Below, piece by piece: positions 28,285-38,034 of a stretch of DNA of 64,000 nucleotides. The stretch is from Psychrobacter sp. APC 3426 (GTDB lineage Bacteria; Pseudomonadota; Gammaproteobacteria; Pseudomonadales; Moraxellaceae). The DNA lies in assembly GCF_030408035.1 (NCBI RefSeq), contig NZ_JASDCF010000010.1:1-64000 (forward strand). Reading direction: 5' to 3'. The translations under genes were made by a program, and so were the position numbers. How positions within the stretch are numbered: position 1 is the stretch's first letter; every line of letters starts with the position of its first letter. The notes below the pieces were generated by a model. The model worked only from the letters and a program-made list of their open reading frames with translations. It was not told where the DNA came from and searched no databases.

Positions 28285-29603
28285 ATTTTCAGCGCAGAAT
28301 TCCCCTGCTTCTAAAGTAGAGGGATGAATGCGTCAGACTTTTGATATGGTACAATAGCTTCATGCCAAAACAAATCCTAAAAGCCCATAAAGTAAGATTA
28401 TACCCTAATGAGGGTCAGCAAATATTCTTTGCCAAATCATTCGGCTGTACACGCTTTATCTGGAATAGGATGCTTAGTGACAAGATTGAGTATTACAACG
28501 AGCATAAGACCGAGCTTAAAAATACTCCTGCTCACTATAAGAAAGAGTTTGAGTGGCTCAAAGAAGTCGATAGCCTGGCACTGGCGAATGTGCAGCAGAA
28601 CCTAAGAGCTGCCTATAACAAGTTTTTCAAGCAAGGCGCAGGCTTCCCAAAATTCAAGAAAAAAGGAATTAAGGATAGTTATACGACCAACAATCAAAAA
28701 GGCACAGTAGCGGTCACAAACAACACCGTCAAACTGCCTAAAATAGGTCACATCAAGGCTAGACTCCCAAGTAAAATAAACGGCCTAATAAAATCAGCGA
28801 CCATCAGCCGCACCCCATCAGGCAAGTACTATGTCAGTCTATTGGTTGAAACCATCGTTAATGAATTACCAAAAACACACTCTAACATCGGCATTGATTT
28901 AGGACTGACCGACTTTATCGTCTTATCGGACGGTACAAAAGTTGCCAATCCTACCTTTTTATCGAAGCTGCAACATAAGCTTGCGCGAGAACAGAAAATA
29001 CTGGCCAAGCGTAGAGCAGTGGCCAAAGCGGATCAGCGCAAACTCAGTGACAGCCGCAACTATCAAAAGCAAAAAATTAAAGTCGCCAAAGTCTACGAGC
29101 GTATCACGAATTGCCGAAAAGACTTTCTACACAAACTCTCATTCAATCTCATCAAAAACCACGATGTGATTGCGATTGAGGACTTAAACGTCAAAGGCAT
29201 GGTTAAGAACAAAAAGCTTGCTAAAGCCATATCAGACAGCTCATGGTCAACCTTCACCACCATGCTGAACTACAAGGCTGAATGGTACGGTAAAAAGCTA
29301 GTCAAAATAGACCGATGGTATCCATCGTCTAAGACCTGCTCAGGCTGTGGTCACTTACTGACTAAGGCTGAGCTACCATTACAGGTGAGATCATGGAATT
29401 GCCCCAGCTGCTTGCAATCCAACGATAGAGACATAAACGCCAGTATCAACATCCTCAACGAAGGATTGAAGTTGGCAACAATCAAAACCGTCGGTGCGAC
29501 GGGGTTAGCTTAGTCCATTTGCCTAACAGCTGATACAAAACATCGTATCAAGTATGGGTATTACCTAAGAAACCGCCACCTCTTTAGGTGGTCGGTAGTT
29601 CAT
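28285..29603 (+). mobile_element. solo-tnpB IS200/IS605-type element, copy 2
   Basis: This is the second copy of the element at 13596-14913, with the same left hairpin region (CCCCTGCTT/AAGTAGAGG, here with one mismatch and one wobble), the same tnpB and the same right-end hairpin. The end is placed at AGTTCAT (29603), 11 bases after which lies the mgtE stop codon on the minus strand. The left boundary is uncertain by about 10 bases. There is no tnpA. Identity to copy 1 is high but uneven along the length. Confidence 0.8.
28362..29513 (+). CDS. tnpB: TnpB (OrfB) RNA-guided nuclease, second copy
   Basis: This is a full-length 383-residue paralogue of the tnpB at 13672. It has the same RuvC residues (IGIDLGLTDF, IAIEDLNVKGM, NDRDINASINIL) and CxxC...CxxC zinc ribbon. 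Differences are clustered: residues ~110-175 read KKKGIKDSYTTN...HIKARLPSKING where copy 1 has KKKGHRDSYTTN...HIPAKFPSKVSG, while the following ~100 residues are almost identical even at DNA level. Start chosen as in copy 1 (MPKQILKA). Intact. Confidence 0.93.
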   Translation: MPKQILKAHKVRLYPNEGQQIFFAKSFGCTRFIWNRMLSDKIEYYNEHKTELKNTPAHYKKEFEWLKEVDSLALANVQQNLRAAYNKFFKQGAGFPKFKKKGIKDSYTTNNQKGTVAVTNNTVKLPKIGHIKARLPSKINGLIKSATISRTPSGKYYVSLLVETIVNELPKTHSNIGIDLGLTDFIVLSDGTKVANPTFLSKLQHKLAREQKILAKRRAVAKADQRKLSDSRNYQKQKIKVAKVYERITNCRKDFLHKLSFNLIKNHDVIAIEDLNVKGMVKNKKLAKAISDSSWSTFTTMLNYKAEWYGKKLVKIDRWYPSSKTCSGCGHLLTKAELPLQVRSWNCPSCLQSNDRDINASINILNEGLKLATIKTVGATGLA

Positions 29604-29620
29604 TAACTGATTTACTAAAG
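29514..29620 (+). ncRNA. candidate omega RNA 3' scaffold and guide, tnpB copy 2
   Basis: The right-end hairpin ACCGCCACCT (29572-29581) and AGGTGGTCGGT (29586-29596) is followed by AGTTCAT and the boundary at 29603. The guide-like flank begins TAACTGATTTAC, different from copy 1. In the stem, C:G of copy 1 has become G:C here, a compensatory change. The 5' limit probably lies within tnpB. Confidence 0.45.
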
Positions 29621-31018
29621 AATCAGCACGCTCGCCAAGCCTAAGAACGACATAAAGCCGACGATATCAGTCACGGTCGTTAAAATCACTGAAGCTGATA
29701 GCGCAGGGTCGATATTCATGCGTTTGAGCAGCAGCGGAATACTGATGCCTGAAACGTTAGCGGCGGTCATGTTAATTGCAATTGCAAAACCAATCACCGC
29801 ACTAATCTTAATATCATGAAACCACAATTGGGCAATAAACGCCATGATTATCGCCCATATGATACCGTTTATCGCGCCAACCCACAGCTCTTTATTGAGT
29901 AGCCATAAGCGGTTAGAACCACCGATTTGACCCATTGCCATACCACGAATCACAACAGTCAGCGTCTGCGACCCTGCAATACCGCCCATACTGGCAACCA
30001 CCGGCATGAGTATCGCTAGCGCCACGACTTTTGCCAATACCGCTTCGAACTGACCGATGACAGCGGCTGCTAGTAGTGCTGTGCACAAGTTAATGCCGAG
30101 CCAAATACTACGGCTTTTGGCACTGGTCAAGATAGGCGCAAACAGCTCCTCGTCTTGACTGACACCGGCTAGGTTTTTCATGGTGCTATCGACATCATCT
30201 TGGATAATCTCCATGATGTCCTCGCCATTTAGTTGACCAACCAGCTCGCCATAGCTGTTAATCACCGGCGCAAAGCGGATGTCCTCTGAGCGGAAAATAG
30301 CGGCTGCATCTTGAATGTCGAGCCGATCATTAATCGTAACTGCCGCATCAATCAGCTCTGCAACTAGCATGCTTTGGTCATGTTTAATCAAATCGACCAA
30401 ACTCAGCAGCCCAAGTAACTGCTGGCTTTGATCGACCACCAGCAGCTCTTGACTCTCATCATCGAGCAAATCATCATTTTCTCGGAGCCAATTTTGTACT
30501 TCAGCCAACGTGATGTTGTCTTTTACCTGAATAAGGTCAGGATCCATGTAGCTACCGACTTCCCAGTCGGCATAGGTGTCAAGCTTGTTGACCTGAACAC
30601 GAATATCCTCATCCAACGTCGCCATCACCGAGGTACGTACACTCTCGGTTACGGTATCCAAAATCTCAGAGATGTCCTGCGCATCGAGGTCTTGGGTAAA
30701 GAGGGAGATCTCTTTTGAGGAGATATTTTCCATGAGTGGTTGGCGGGTATCAACTTCTAGCTCAGCGAGTACTTCCCCTTTAATATTTTCTGGAACTTGT
30801 GCCCAAATCAACAGACGCGTTGACGGCGGAAAAGACTCTAGTAGGTTGGCAATCTCATATTCTGACTGCTTTTCTAAAAACTCAGTAATGGCCTCATAGG
30901 CTTTATCCGCAACCAACCCCTGCAGATACAGCAGCTTATATTCGGCACTGTATTCTGCTGGATTATAGTCACCCTGTAGCGTAGACGGTCTTTCTTGATC
31001 AGGCATAGGGGTAGGCAT
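29615..31018 (-). CDS. mgtE: magnesium transporter MgtE
   Basis: This 467-residue protein has the MgtE layout: an N-terminal superhelical domain (~20-150), two CBS domains (~155-275), a linker, then five membrane helices including the conserved SMGGIAGSQTLTVVIRGMA region and a C-terminal DPALSASVILTTVTDIVGF stretch that contributes to the pore. It takes up Mg2+ and is gated by cytoplasmic Mg2+ at the CBS domains. It lies 129 bases downstream of rep on the same strand. A tnpB element has inserted just past its stop codon. Confidence 0.95.
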   Translation of the reverse strand: MPTPMPDQERPSTLQGDYNPAEYSAEYKLLYLQGLVADKAYEAITEFLEKQSEYEIANLLESFPPSTRLLIWAQVPENIKGEVLAELEVDTRQPLMENISSKEISLFTQDLDAQDISEILDTVTESVRTSVMATLDEDIRVQVNKLDTYADWEVGSYMDPDLIQVKDNITLAEVQNWLRENDDLLDDESQELLVVDQSQQLLGLLSLVDLIKHDQSMLVAELIDAAVTINDRLDIQDAAAIFRSEDIRFAPVINSYGELVGQLNGEDIMEIIQDDVDSTMKNLAGVSQDEELFAPILTSAKSRSIWLGINLCTALLAAAVIGQFEAVLAKVVALAILMPVVASMGGIAGSQTLTVVIRGMAMGQIGGSNRLWLLNKELWVGAINGIIWAIIMAFIAQLWFHDIKISAVIGFAIAINMTAANVSGISIPLLLKRMNIDPALSASVILTTVTDIVGFMSFLGLASVLIL

Positions 31019-31147
31019 AAAGATTCCAATGTTGTTAAAGGTGTAAAGATAAAGGCAACAACCAAAATGATACTTTCAAAACAATGCTTTTCAGCACCGT
31101 TTAAGGCGTGTTTTGGTAATCGTTTTTATTAAGCACTGTTATTGAGC

Positions 31148-33181
31148 TTAGCGATTACCCAGTAACGCACGAATATTGGCCAAATATTCATCAGCGACTT
31201 TTTCAGGGTCTTTGCTGGCTTTTTTCTTTTTGGCTTTGGCAGGCCAGTCGATATGATCCTCCGGCAGCTCATCTAAAAATCTTGATTCCGATGTTACGCG
31301 CATTTGACCACCGGCGCGGCGCTGGGTGGCGAGCGTCAATGTCAGCTCACGACGAGCACGAGTGATACCCACGTACATCAGACGACGTTCTTCTTCGATG
31401 GTCTCACTCAGGATAGAGTTGCGATGCGGTAGCATCTCCTCCTCAAGTCCCATGATATACACAAAGTCAAACTCCAAGCCTTTTGCCGCATGTAAGGTCA
31501 TGAGGTTCACTTTATTGGTATTCTCTTCTTCTTGCTGCTGTTCAAGCATATCAAGCAACACCAGCTTACGAATGATGGTATCAATGGTGCGGTCTTCATC
31601 TTCTTCAGCACGGTTAATCAAAGACTGAATACTGGTATAGAGCATATCGATATTATCGATGCGGTTTTTTTCTTGTTGCGGGGTTTTAGAGTCGCTACGG
31701 ACAAAATCAATATAACCCGTTTCATCAATCATTTGACGGACGATAGGGACTGGGTCAGGATGTTGGTCTAACTCACGCGTATAGTGCTCAATAAAATCCC
31801 CAAACTCTTTAATCGTGCCATAGGCCTTTGATGGCAACACATGGGTCAAACCGGCGTGCGTACAAGACGCCAATAACGAGATGCTGTGCTCTTGGGCAAA
31901 CAAGCCGAGTTTCTCAAGCGTCGCAGGTCCCATACCGCGCTTGGGCGTATTAATAATACGCAAGAACGCGCTGTCATCTTCAGGGTTCAAAATCAGGCGC
32001 AGATAGCCCATGATGTCTTTGATTTCACTGCGTGCAAAGAATGACTGACCGCCAGACAATTTATAAGGCACTTGCAACTGACGCAACTGCGCCTCTAGCA
32101 TGCGCGCCTGAAAGTTACTGCGATAGAGAACCGCATACTGCTCCCACTCATTACCAAAGCGCAGTTTGTGCGTGACAATCTCTTTTGCCACGCGCTCAGA
32201 TTCATCATCGTCATTACGGCAGTTTATAATGCGGATTTTCTCGCCTTGACCTTTATCAGACCACAGCTTCTTTTCAAATAAATGCTCATTATTGGTAATA
32301 ACGGCGTTGGCCGAAGTTAAGATACGCGTGGTAGAGCGGTAGTTTTGCTCAAGCATGACGATTTTTAATTTTGGGAAATCTTCTTTGAGGAGTCCCATGT
32401 TTTCAGGCTTAGCACCACGCCAGGCATAGATAGATTGGTCATCATCACCAACGACCGTAAAGCGCCCTTGCGGTCCGACCAAATACTTAATCATTTCATA
32501 CTGGGCTGTGTTGGTATCTTGATATTCATCGACCAATAGATAGCGAATTCGGTTTTGCCATTTATCACGCAGCTCTCTATTTTCACGCAGTATTTTGGTC
32601 GGCAATACAATCAAGTCATCAAAATCAACCGCGTTATAAGCACGCAAGTTACGCTCGTAAAGCGCATATAAGGTGGCAAAAATCATATCTTCTGGATCTT
32701 CTAAGGTTTCCATCGCCTTATCAGGTTCAATCAGATCGTTTTTCCAGTCAGAAATCATTTTAATGGCTTTACCCACCAGCTCACGACTTTCTGCACCACT
32801 TAGGTTGTCGCGCATCATCAGCTCCATCAGCAGGCGCTTACTGTCATCGCTGTCCATGATAGAGAAGTTGCCCTTTAGCGGGGTATGAATGAGCTCGTAG
32901 CGCAAGAACTGTAGGCCAAATTGGTGAAAGGTTGAGACGGTCAGGCCGCGCATTTTTTCACTGGGCAGCAGTTTACTGACACGGGCTTTCATCTCACGGG
33001 CGGCTTTATTGGTAAACGTCACTGCCGTGATGCGCTCAGCTGGCATGTCACACTCTTCGATAAGGTAAGCGATTTTACGAGTAATCACTGATGTCTTACC
33101 GGAGCCAGCACCAGCTAGTACAAGCAGGGGGCCTGAGACGTAGAGCATGGCTTCTTGTTGTTTGGGATTGAGTTGACTCAT
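31148..33181 (-). CDS. rep: ATP-dependent DNA helicase Rep
   Basis: This 677-residue SF1A helicase shows Walker A LAGAGSGKTSVI (~18-29), TFTNKAAREM (motif Ia), VDEYQDTN (motif II), VGDDDQSIYAWRGA (motif III), LEQNYRST (motif IV), VNLMTLHAAKGLEFD (motif V) and YVGITRARRELT (motif VI). Length and the start SQLNPKQQEAM match Rep better than UvrD. It helps replication forks past blocks. The C-terminus ends with a Lys-rich segment typical of the family. Confidence 0.95.
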   Translation of the reverse strand: MSQLNPKQQEAMLYVSGPLLVLAGAGSGKTSVITRKIAYLIEECDMPAERITAVTFTNKAAREMKARVSKLLPSEKMRGLTVSTFHQFGLQFLRYELIHTPLKGNFSIMDSDDSKRLLMELMMRDNLSGAESRELVGKAIKMISDWKNDLIEPDKAMETLEDPEDMIFATLYALYERNLRAYNAVDFDDLIVLPTKILRENRELRDKWQNRIRYLLVDEYQDTNTAQYEMIKYLVGPQGRFTVVGDDDQSIYAWRGAKPENMGLLKEDFPKLKIVMLEQNYRSTTRILTSANAVITNNEHLFEKKLWSDKGQGEKIRIINCRNDDDESERVAKEIVTHKLRFGNEWEQYAVLYRSNFQARMLEAQLRQLQVPYKLSGGQSFFARSEIKDIMGYLRLILNPEDDSAFLRIINTPKRGMGPATLEKLGLFAQEHSISLLASCTHAGLTHVLPSKAYGTIKEFGDFIEHYTRELDQHPDPVPIVRQMIDETGYIDFVRSDSKTPQQEKNRIDNIDMLYTSIQSLINRAEEDEDRTIDTIIRKLVLLDMLEQQQEEENTNKVNLMTLHAAKGLEFDFVYIMGLEEEMLPHRNSILSETIEEERRLMYVGITRARRELTLTLATQRRAGGQMRVTSESRFLDELPEDHIDWPAKAKKKKASKDPEKVADEYLANIRALLGNR

Positions 33182-33962
33182 AACGTGACCTGTAAGACAA
33201 AAGCAAAAAAGAGGGTAGCGCTGAGATGTGCCGTCGCAAAAATGACAAGGCAGCGGCGCAATAACGGCAATAAAATGTAGAAGATAGCGTCAAGGCGCCA
33301 TGAAAATCAGGTGGGCTATTATAAAGCAAAAACAAGGACTTTGGGTGAGGAGTTGGGCACTAAGATGGGTGTGTCAAAGTAGAAACATCTTGGCAGATAT
33401 AGTGAAGATATTGGCTCATGTTAAAAGTACTGAATTTGGGGTTAATATAAGGTAACGTATATATCATAATTTATGGTAAAAAAAACATATTTTTTTTGCA
33501 CATAAAGTGACCGTTCAATACAGTTAAAAACTAGCTTTTAGATACTGATATGCGTATAGTACGTAAATAATTTATGCCAGTTGTCACGTCATTATTGACC
33601 ACGTGTAATGAGCTATTAAATCAATTAAGTAAACCATCGAATATGATATTGATTTAATACGTTGATCTTACGTTGTTAGAAGATGCGTTAGGCGACCAGC
33701 CTTTTTTGTCCGTGCGCATACCGGAGTCTATACAGTTGGTCATGTCTGACATCGTCGTCGATAATCTTGATAATTGGTTGTTACCAGCAAAATACCTAAC
33801 ATGTGACTCAATGACAGTTACTTAAATACAGTGACAGTTACTTAAGTACAGTGACGGTCGCTTTGTGTTTTCGTCTGCGTTATGCCTGTCGCTAGATGAC
33901 TTTTAACAAGTCAGTACTCGCGCTGCGCTTAACACTCGATTGGGTGAGGAGCACGTATTATC
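33182..33962. other. 781-bp spacer upstream of nuoA without a gene
   Basis: No credible ORF or RNA gene was seen here. It holds the divergent promoters of rep and the nuo operon. AT-rich tracts lie at ~33430-33700. A short tandem repeat of 20-bp period lies at 33809-33863. I could not place a convincing -35/-10 pair. Confidence 0.6.
33809..33863. repeat. 20-bp tandem repeat upstream of nuoA
   Basis: Two complete units and most of a third, each starting CAATGACAGTT or CAGTGACAGTT/CAGTGACGGTC, with period 20 (33809, 33829, 33849). They lie 100-155 bases before the nuoA start, so they may fall in the promoter or leader region. Confidence 0.75.
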
Positions 33963-34586
33963 ATGTCTGCTTTTAATTGGTCAGCAATTGCTTTTATCCT
34001 AGCCGCCATTGGGCTGGTTGTCTTTATGCTGGTCGTGCCGCGTTTGCTTGGCGGTCGCTCTCAGGGTTCACAAAAAGAAGAAGTATTTGAAGCGGGTGTT
34101 GTCGGAGCTGGCAACGCCCGTATTCGTTTGTCTGCCAAATTCTATTTGGTGGCGATTTTCTTTGTGATTTTTGATCTAGAAGCGTTATACCTATACGCTT
34201 ATGCCGTCTCTGTTCGTGAAGCGGGCTGGCTTGGTTTTGCTGCCGCCGCTACCTTTATTACCATTCTTATCATCGGTTTGATTTACGAGCTGAGCTTGGG
34301 TGCGATGAACTGGGCACCGGCCGACAAACGCCGCAAAAAAGCCCGTCTACATGCAGCGCCTGCAGGCTTTAATTTGGCAGACATCACCAAGTTTGATGGT
34401 GTCGATGAGCTGATGGTTGACCCAACGGGTAAAATACCGGCACAGTCGTCAGGACAGATTAATGTCTCAAATAACATTGAGACCAATCGCCGTCATCTAC
34501 AAAATATTGATCACATTAATACCACAGGTAATATTACCTCTGTGGATTTTGCGACGTCTGCGCAACAGGATACTGTCAAACGCTAA
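33963..34586 (+). CDS. nuoA: NADH-quinone oxidoreductase subunit A
   Basis: This 207-residue membrane subunit of complex I has three helices (AFILAAIGLVVFMLVV; LVAIFFVIFDLEALYLYAYA with the conserved FDLE; AAATFITILIIGLIYELSLG). The VFEAGVVGAGNARIRLSAKFYLV segment precedes helix 2. It has a ~85-residue polar C-terminal tail after the last helix, much longer than in E. coli NuoA (147 residues in total). It opens the nuo operon. The gap to nuoB is 120 bases. Confidence 0.95.
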   Translation: MSAFNWSAIAFILAAIGLVVFMLVVPRLLGGRSQGSQKEEVFEAGVVGAGNARIRLSAKFYLVAIFFVIFDLEALYLYAYAVSVREAGWLGFAAAATFITILIIGLIYELSLGAMNWAPADKRRKKARLHAAPAGFNLADITKFDGVDELMVDPTGKIPAQSSGQINVSNNIETNRRHLQNIDHINTTGNITSVDFATSAQQDTVKR

Positions 34587-34706
34587 TCACCTTTGACAGC
34601 CTTGCGGCACTTCATTGCAAAATGGTCATCTATTAATAATAGAAGTTAAGGCGACAATAATGGCAAGACGATTGCCACGCTGCGCCAAATATAAAGGTTG
34701 TATGTT

Positions 34707-35375
34707 ATGAAATACACATTAACTAAAGCCAACCCTGATGCAGATACCTATCCTGCACAGACGAGTCAAACAGTCAATGACCCGCTCGAAGACGAAGTCA
34801 ATAAAAATGTCTTTATGGGTCGTCTTGAAGACCTTGTTCATTCAACAGCAAACTGGGGGCGCAAGCACTCACTATGGCCATTTAACTTTGGTACTTCTTG
34901 CTGTTATGTCGAATATGCCACCACCTTAACAGCCGTTCATGACTTGTCACGCTTTGGTGCGGAAGTCATTCGTGCGTCGCCACGTCAGGCGGATGTGATG
35001 ATCGTTGCTGGTACTTGTTTTGTGAAAATGGCGCCTGTTATTCAGCGTCTTTATGAGCAAATGCTTGAGCCGAAATGGGTCATCTCAATGGGTGCCTGTG
35101 CCAACTCGGGCGGTATGTATGACATCTACTCAGTGGTACAAGGTGTAGACAAAATCATACCTGTCGATGTTTATGTACCTGGTTGTCCACCGCGTCCAGA
35201 AGCCTTGATTCAGGGTTTGATGCTGCTGCAAGAGTCTATTACCAAAGAGCGTCGTCCGTTAGGTATTCATGTCAATGAGCAGGGCATCTACCAGCCACAA
35301 ATGACGCCTGAACGTGACCGTAAGCAAGCAGATCGTATCGCTGTCAAAAACTTACGTAGCCCAGATGGTATTTAA
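34707..35375 (+). CDS. nuoB: NADH-quinone oxidoreductase subunit B
   Basis: This 222-residue peripheral-arm subunit binds cluster N2, the last Fe-S centre before quinone. Ligand region [11 protein letters not shown] with tandem cysteines (~62-72), [23 protein letters not shown] and [13 protein letters not shown] are present. I chose ATG at 34707 with AAGG about 9 bases upstream; TTG at 34698 would add three residues. A 191-base spacer with tandem repeats separates it from nuoCD. Confidence 0.97.
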   Translation: MKYTLTKANPDADTYPAQTSQTVNDPLEDEVNKNVFMGRLEDLVHSTANWGRKHSLWPFNFGTSCCYVEYATTLTAVHDLSRFGAEVIRASPRQADVMIVAGTCFVKMAPVIQRLYEQMLEPKWVISMGACANSGGMYDIYSVVQGVDKIIPVDVYVPGCPPRPEALIQGLMLLQESITKERRPLGIHVNEQGIYQPQMTPERDRKQADRIAVKNLRSPDGI

Positions 35376-35448
35376 GTTACAGAAAGCATTTAAGTTCTAG
35401 ACAGTATTTAGATTCACAGCAAAAAAACTCAAAATTTTATGCGCTTAT

Positions 35449-35548
35449 CATAGTTCGGTTATGATTAACATAGCTCAGTTATGGTTGACATAGCTCAGTT
35501 ATGGTTGACATAGTTCGGTTATGACTAACATAGTTCAGTTATGATTAA
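35449..35548. repeat. five 20-bp tandem repeats between nuoB and nuoCD
   Basis: Five contiguous units start at 35449, 35469, 35489, 35509 and 35529, each of the form CATAG(T/C)TC(G/A)GTTATG(A/G)(T/C)T(A)(A), differing at a few positions. They end 18 bases before the nuoCD ATG. Each unit holds ATG and stop triplets, but no ORF persists. Function unknown; not a CRISPR since there are no spacers. Confidence 0.92.
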
Positions 35549-35566
35549 TGAAGGAATACATCATTC

Positions 35567-37342
35567 ATGGTCACGGTAGTCGAAAACATAGATCCTAAGA
35601 TTAAGCCTGTCCCAGCAGTTATCAAAGAGCTGGAGCATAAATATGCCGGCAAATTTGTGGTGCAGCACACTGTTGATGAGATTCCAACGGTTTGGGTGGC
35701 GCGTGCTGATTTGTTAGACGTTCTCTTATTCCTGCGTAAGTTGCCAAAACCTTATGTCATGCTGTTTGACTTGTCAGCGATAGATGAGCGTTTGCGTCAA
35801 CATCGCCAAGGTTTGCCTGACAGTGACTTTACGGTGTTTTATCATTTGATGTCGCTTGAGCGTAATAGTGATGTCCGTATCAAAGTCGCGCTAGACGAAG
35901 ATGATCTCAATGTACCGAGTGCCACCCAAATTTGGCCAAATGCCAACTGGTACGAGCGTGAAGTGTGGGACATGTTTGGTATTGTCTTTAGTGGGCATCC
36001 GCATTTGACTCGCATTTTATTACCAAAATACTGGGAAGGTCATCCACTGCGTAAAGAGTATCATGCGCGTGCGACTGAATTTACCCCTTACTTCTTGAAT
36101 ACCGCCAAACAACAATACGAGCAAGAAAACCTGCGTTTTGTCCCAGAAGAGTGGGGCATGAAGCGCTCAGGTCGCGATGAAGACTTTATGTTCTTGAACA
36201 TTGGTCCTAACCATCCATCGGCTCATGGTGCTTTTCGTTTGGTGTTGCAGCTTGACGGTGAAGAAGTTGTTGATTGTATCCCTGATATTGGCTATCACCA
36301 TCGCGGCGCCGAAAAAATGGCGGAGCGTCAAACGTGGCACTCATTTATTCCTTATACCGACCGTATCGACTATCTTGGCGGCGTAATGAACGAGCTGCCG
36401 TACATCATGTCGGTTGAAAAGCTTGCCGGTATTACTATCCCTCCGCGCGCTGAAACCATTCGCGTGATGATGAGTGAGTTTTTCCGTATCACCAATAACT
36501 TGCTGTTCGTCGGTACCTTTATTCAGGATGCGGGTGGTATGACGCCGGTATTCTATATGTTTACCGATCGCCAAAAAGCCTATGATGTCATCGAAGCCGT
36601 CACTGGCTATCGTATGCACCCAGCGTGGTTCCGTATCGGCGGTACTGCTGCTGACCTGCCGCGTGGCTGGCAGCGTTTGGTTCGTGAGTTCTTAGAGTGG
36701 ATGCCAAAACGCTTGGACGAATACGTCAAAGCGGCATTGCAAAACAGTGTGCTAAAAGGTCGTACTCAAGGTGTTGCACAATATAACACCAAGCAAGCAT
36801 TGGCTTGGGGTGTGACAGGCGCAGGCTTACGTGCAACAGGTTTGGATTTTGATTTACGTAAAGCGCGTCCGTACATGGGCTATGAGAACTACGACTTTGA
36901 AGTACCGGTTGGCTATAACGGTGATGCTTATGACCGCTGTATGGTGAAAGTTGAAGAGATGCGTCAGTCATTGCGCATCATCCGCCAATGTATGGATAAT
37001 ATGCCACAAGGTCCATACAAGGCTGATCATCCGCTAGCAGTACCGCCGCCAAAAGATCGTACCTTAAATGATATTGAGACGTTGATTAACCACTTTATCT
37101 CTGTGTCTTGGGGTCCTGTGATGCCAGCCGGTGAGTGCGCCACGATTGTGGAAGCGACCAAAGGTCTGAACAGTTATTACATCACCTCAGATAAAGCGAC
37201 GATGAGCTATCGTACTCGTATTCGTACGCCAACATTTGCGCATTTGCAGCAGATGCCATCAGTGATTAATGGATCCTTGGTATCTGATGCCATTATGTAT
37301 CTGGCATCGATTGATATTGTGATGGCCGATTGTGATCGTTAG
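35567..37342 (+). CDS. nuoC: NADH-quinone oxidoreductase subunit C/D fusion
   Basis: This 591-residue protein fuses NuoC (~1-195: [50 protein letters not shown]) to NuoD (~205-591: [61 protein letters not shown] at the C-terminus). NuoD forms the quinone-reaction site with NuoB. The fused form is usual in gammaproteobacteria such as E. coli. It lies in the nuo operon, with repeats upstream and a 182-base gap to nuoE downstream. Confidence 0.97.
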   Translation: MVTVVENIDPKIKPVPAVIKELEHKYAGKFVVQHTVDEIPTVWVARADLLDVLLFLRKLPKPYVMLFDLSAIDERLRQHRQGLPDSDFTVFYHLMSLERNSDVRIKVALDEDDLNVPSATQIWPNANWYEREVWDMFGIVFSGHPHLTRILLPKYWEGHPLRKEYHARATEFTPYFLNTAKQQYEQENLRFVPEEWGMKRSGRDEDFMFLNIGPNHPSAHGAFRLVLQLDGEEVVDCIPDIGYHHRGAEKMAERQTWHSFIPYTDRIDYLGGVMNELPYIMSVEKLAGITIPPRAETIRVMMSEFFRITNNLLFVGTFIQDAGGMTPVFYMFTDRQKAYDVIEAVTGYRMHPAWFRIGGTAADLPRGWQRLVREFLEWMPKRLDEYVKAALQNSVLKGRTQGVAQYNTKQALAWGVTGAGLRATGLDFDLRKARPYMGYENYDFEVPVGYNGDAYDRCMVKVEEMRQSLRIIRQCMDNMPQGPYKADHPLAVPPPKDRTLNDIETLINHFISVSWGPVMPAGECATIVEATKGLNSYYITSDKATMSYRTRIRTPTFAHLQQMPSVINGSLVSDAIMYLASIDIVMADCDR

Positions 37343-37524
37343 TGCTTTGGTTTGAGAGTAGCGCTTTAATCAGAAATGATGGTTTTGAAAAAAGATAAGT
37401 TAATCAATATATTACTGCCAGATGGCACACCAAAATGCTGTAATTTTTCAGTGCAATGACAGTCAGTATTTAGACAGTTATGGTATTGTGATAAAGCGTG
37501 ATGAGTGAGGAAAGATAGAAGATT

Positions 37525-38034
37525 ATGAAAATTGTTTCCGACAAAATGCCAAAAGTAGATGTGGCAAGTATCCTCACTGCTGAGGAAATTGCTGCCATTC
37601 ACGAGTTTATGCATCATTACCCACAGGCGCGCGCCGCCTCGCTAGACGCGCTAAAAATCGTGCAAAAGCGCAACGGTTGGGTCGATGATGCGCAAGTGAA
37701 TGCCATTGCCAATATCTTAGATGTTCCGATGTCAGATATGGACGGTGTTGCCACGTTCTTTAACCGTATCTATCGTCAGCCTGTTGGTCGCCATGTGATT
37801 CTTATTTGTGATTCAGTGGCGTGTTATCTAACAGGTTATGAGACGCTATCGGCTGAGATTAGATCGCAGTTGGGTATCGAGTATGGACAGACGACTGCTG
37901 ATGGTCGTTTTACGCTATTACCGATTTGCTGCTTGGGTAACTGTGACAAAGGTCCTGCCGTGCTGATAGACGAAGACACTTATGGTCCTGTCCAGCCTGA
38001 AGAGGTTGCGCAATTATTGGAGCTATACGCATGA
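37525..38034 (+). CDS. nuoE: NADH-quinone oxidoreductase subunit E
   Basis: This 169-residue 2Fe-2S subunit (cluster N1a) of the NADH-dehydrogenase module keeps all four ligands: CDSVAC (C-x4-C) and CCLGNCDKGPAVLID (C-x3-C). The GVATFFNRIYRQPVGRHVI segment before them is typical thioredoxin-like fold. Its stop overlaps the nuoF start (ATGA), so the two are translationally coupled. Confidence 0.97.
   Translation: MKIVSDKMPKVDVASILTAEEIAAIHEFMHHYPQARAASLDALKIVQKRNGWVDDAQVNAIANILDVPMSDMDGVATFFNRIYRQPVGRHVILICDSVACYLTGYETLSAEIRSQLGIEYGQTTADGRFTLLPICCLGNCDKGPAVLIDEDTYGPVQPEEVAQLLELYA

Noticed and set aside
35449..35548. Possible CRISPR-like array
   Set aside because: The five units are contiguous with no unique spacers, and no cas genes are present; it is a tandem repeat.
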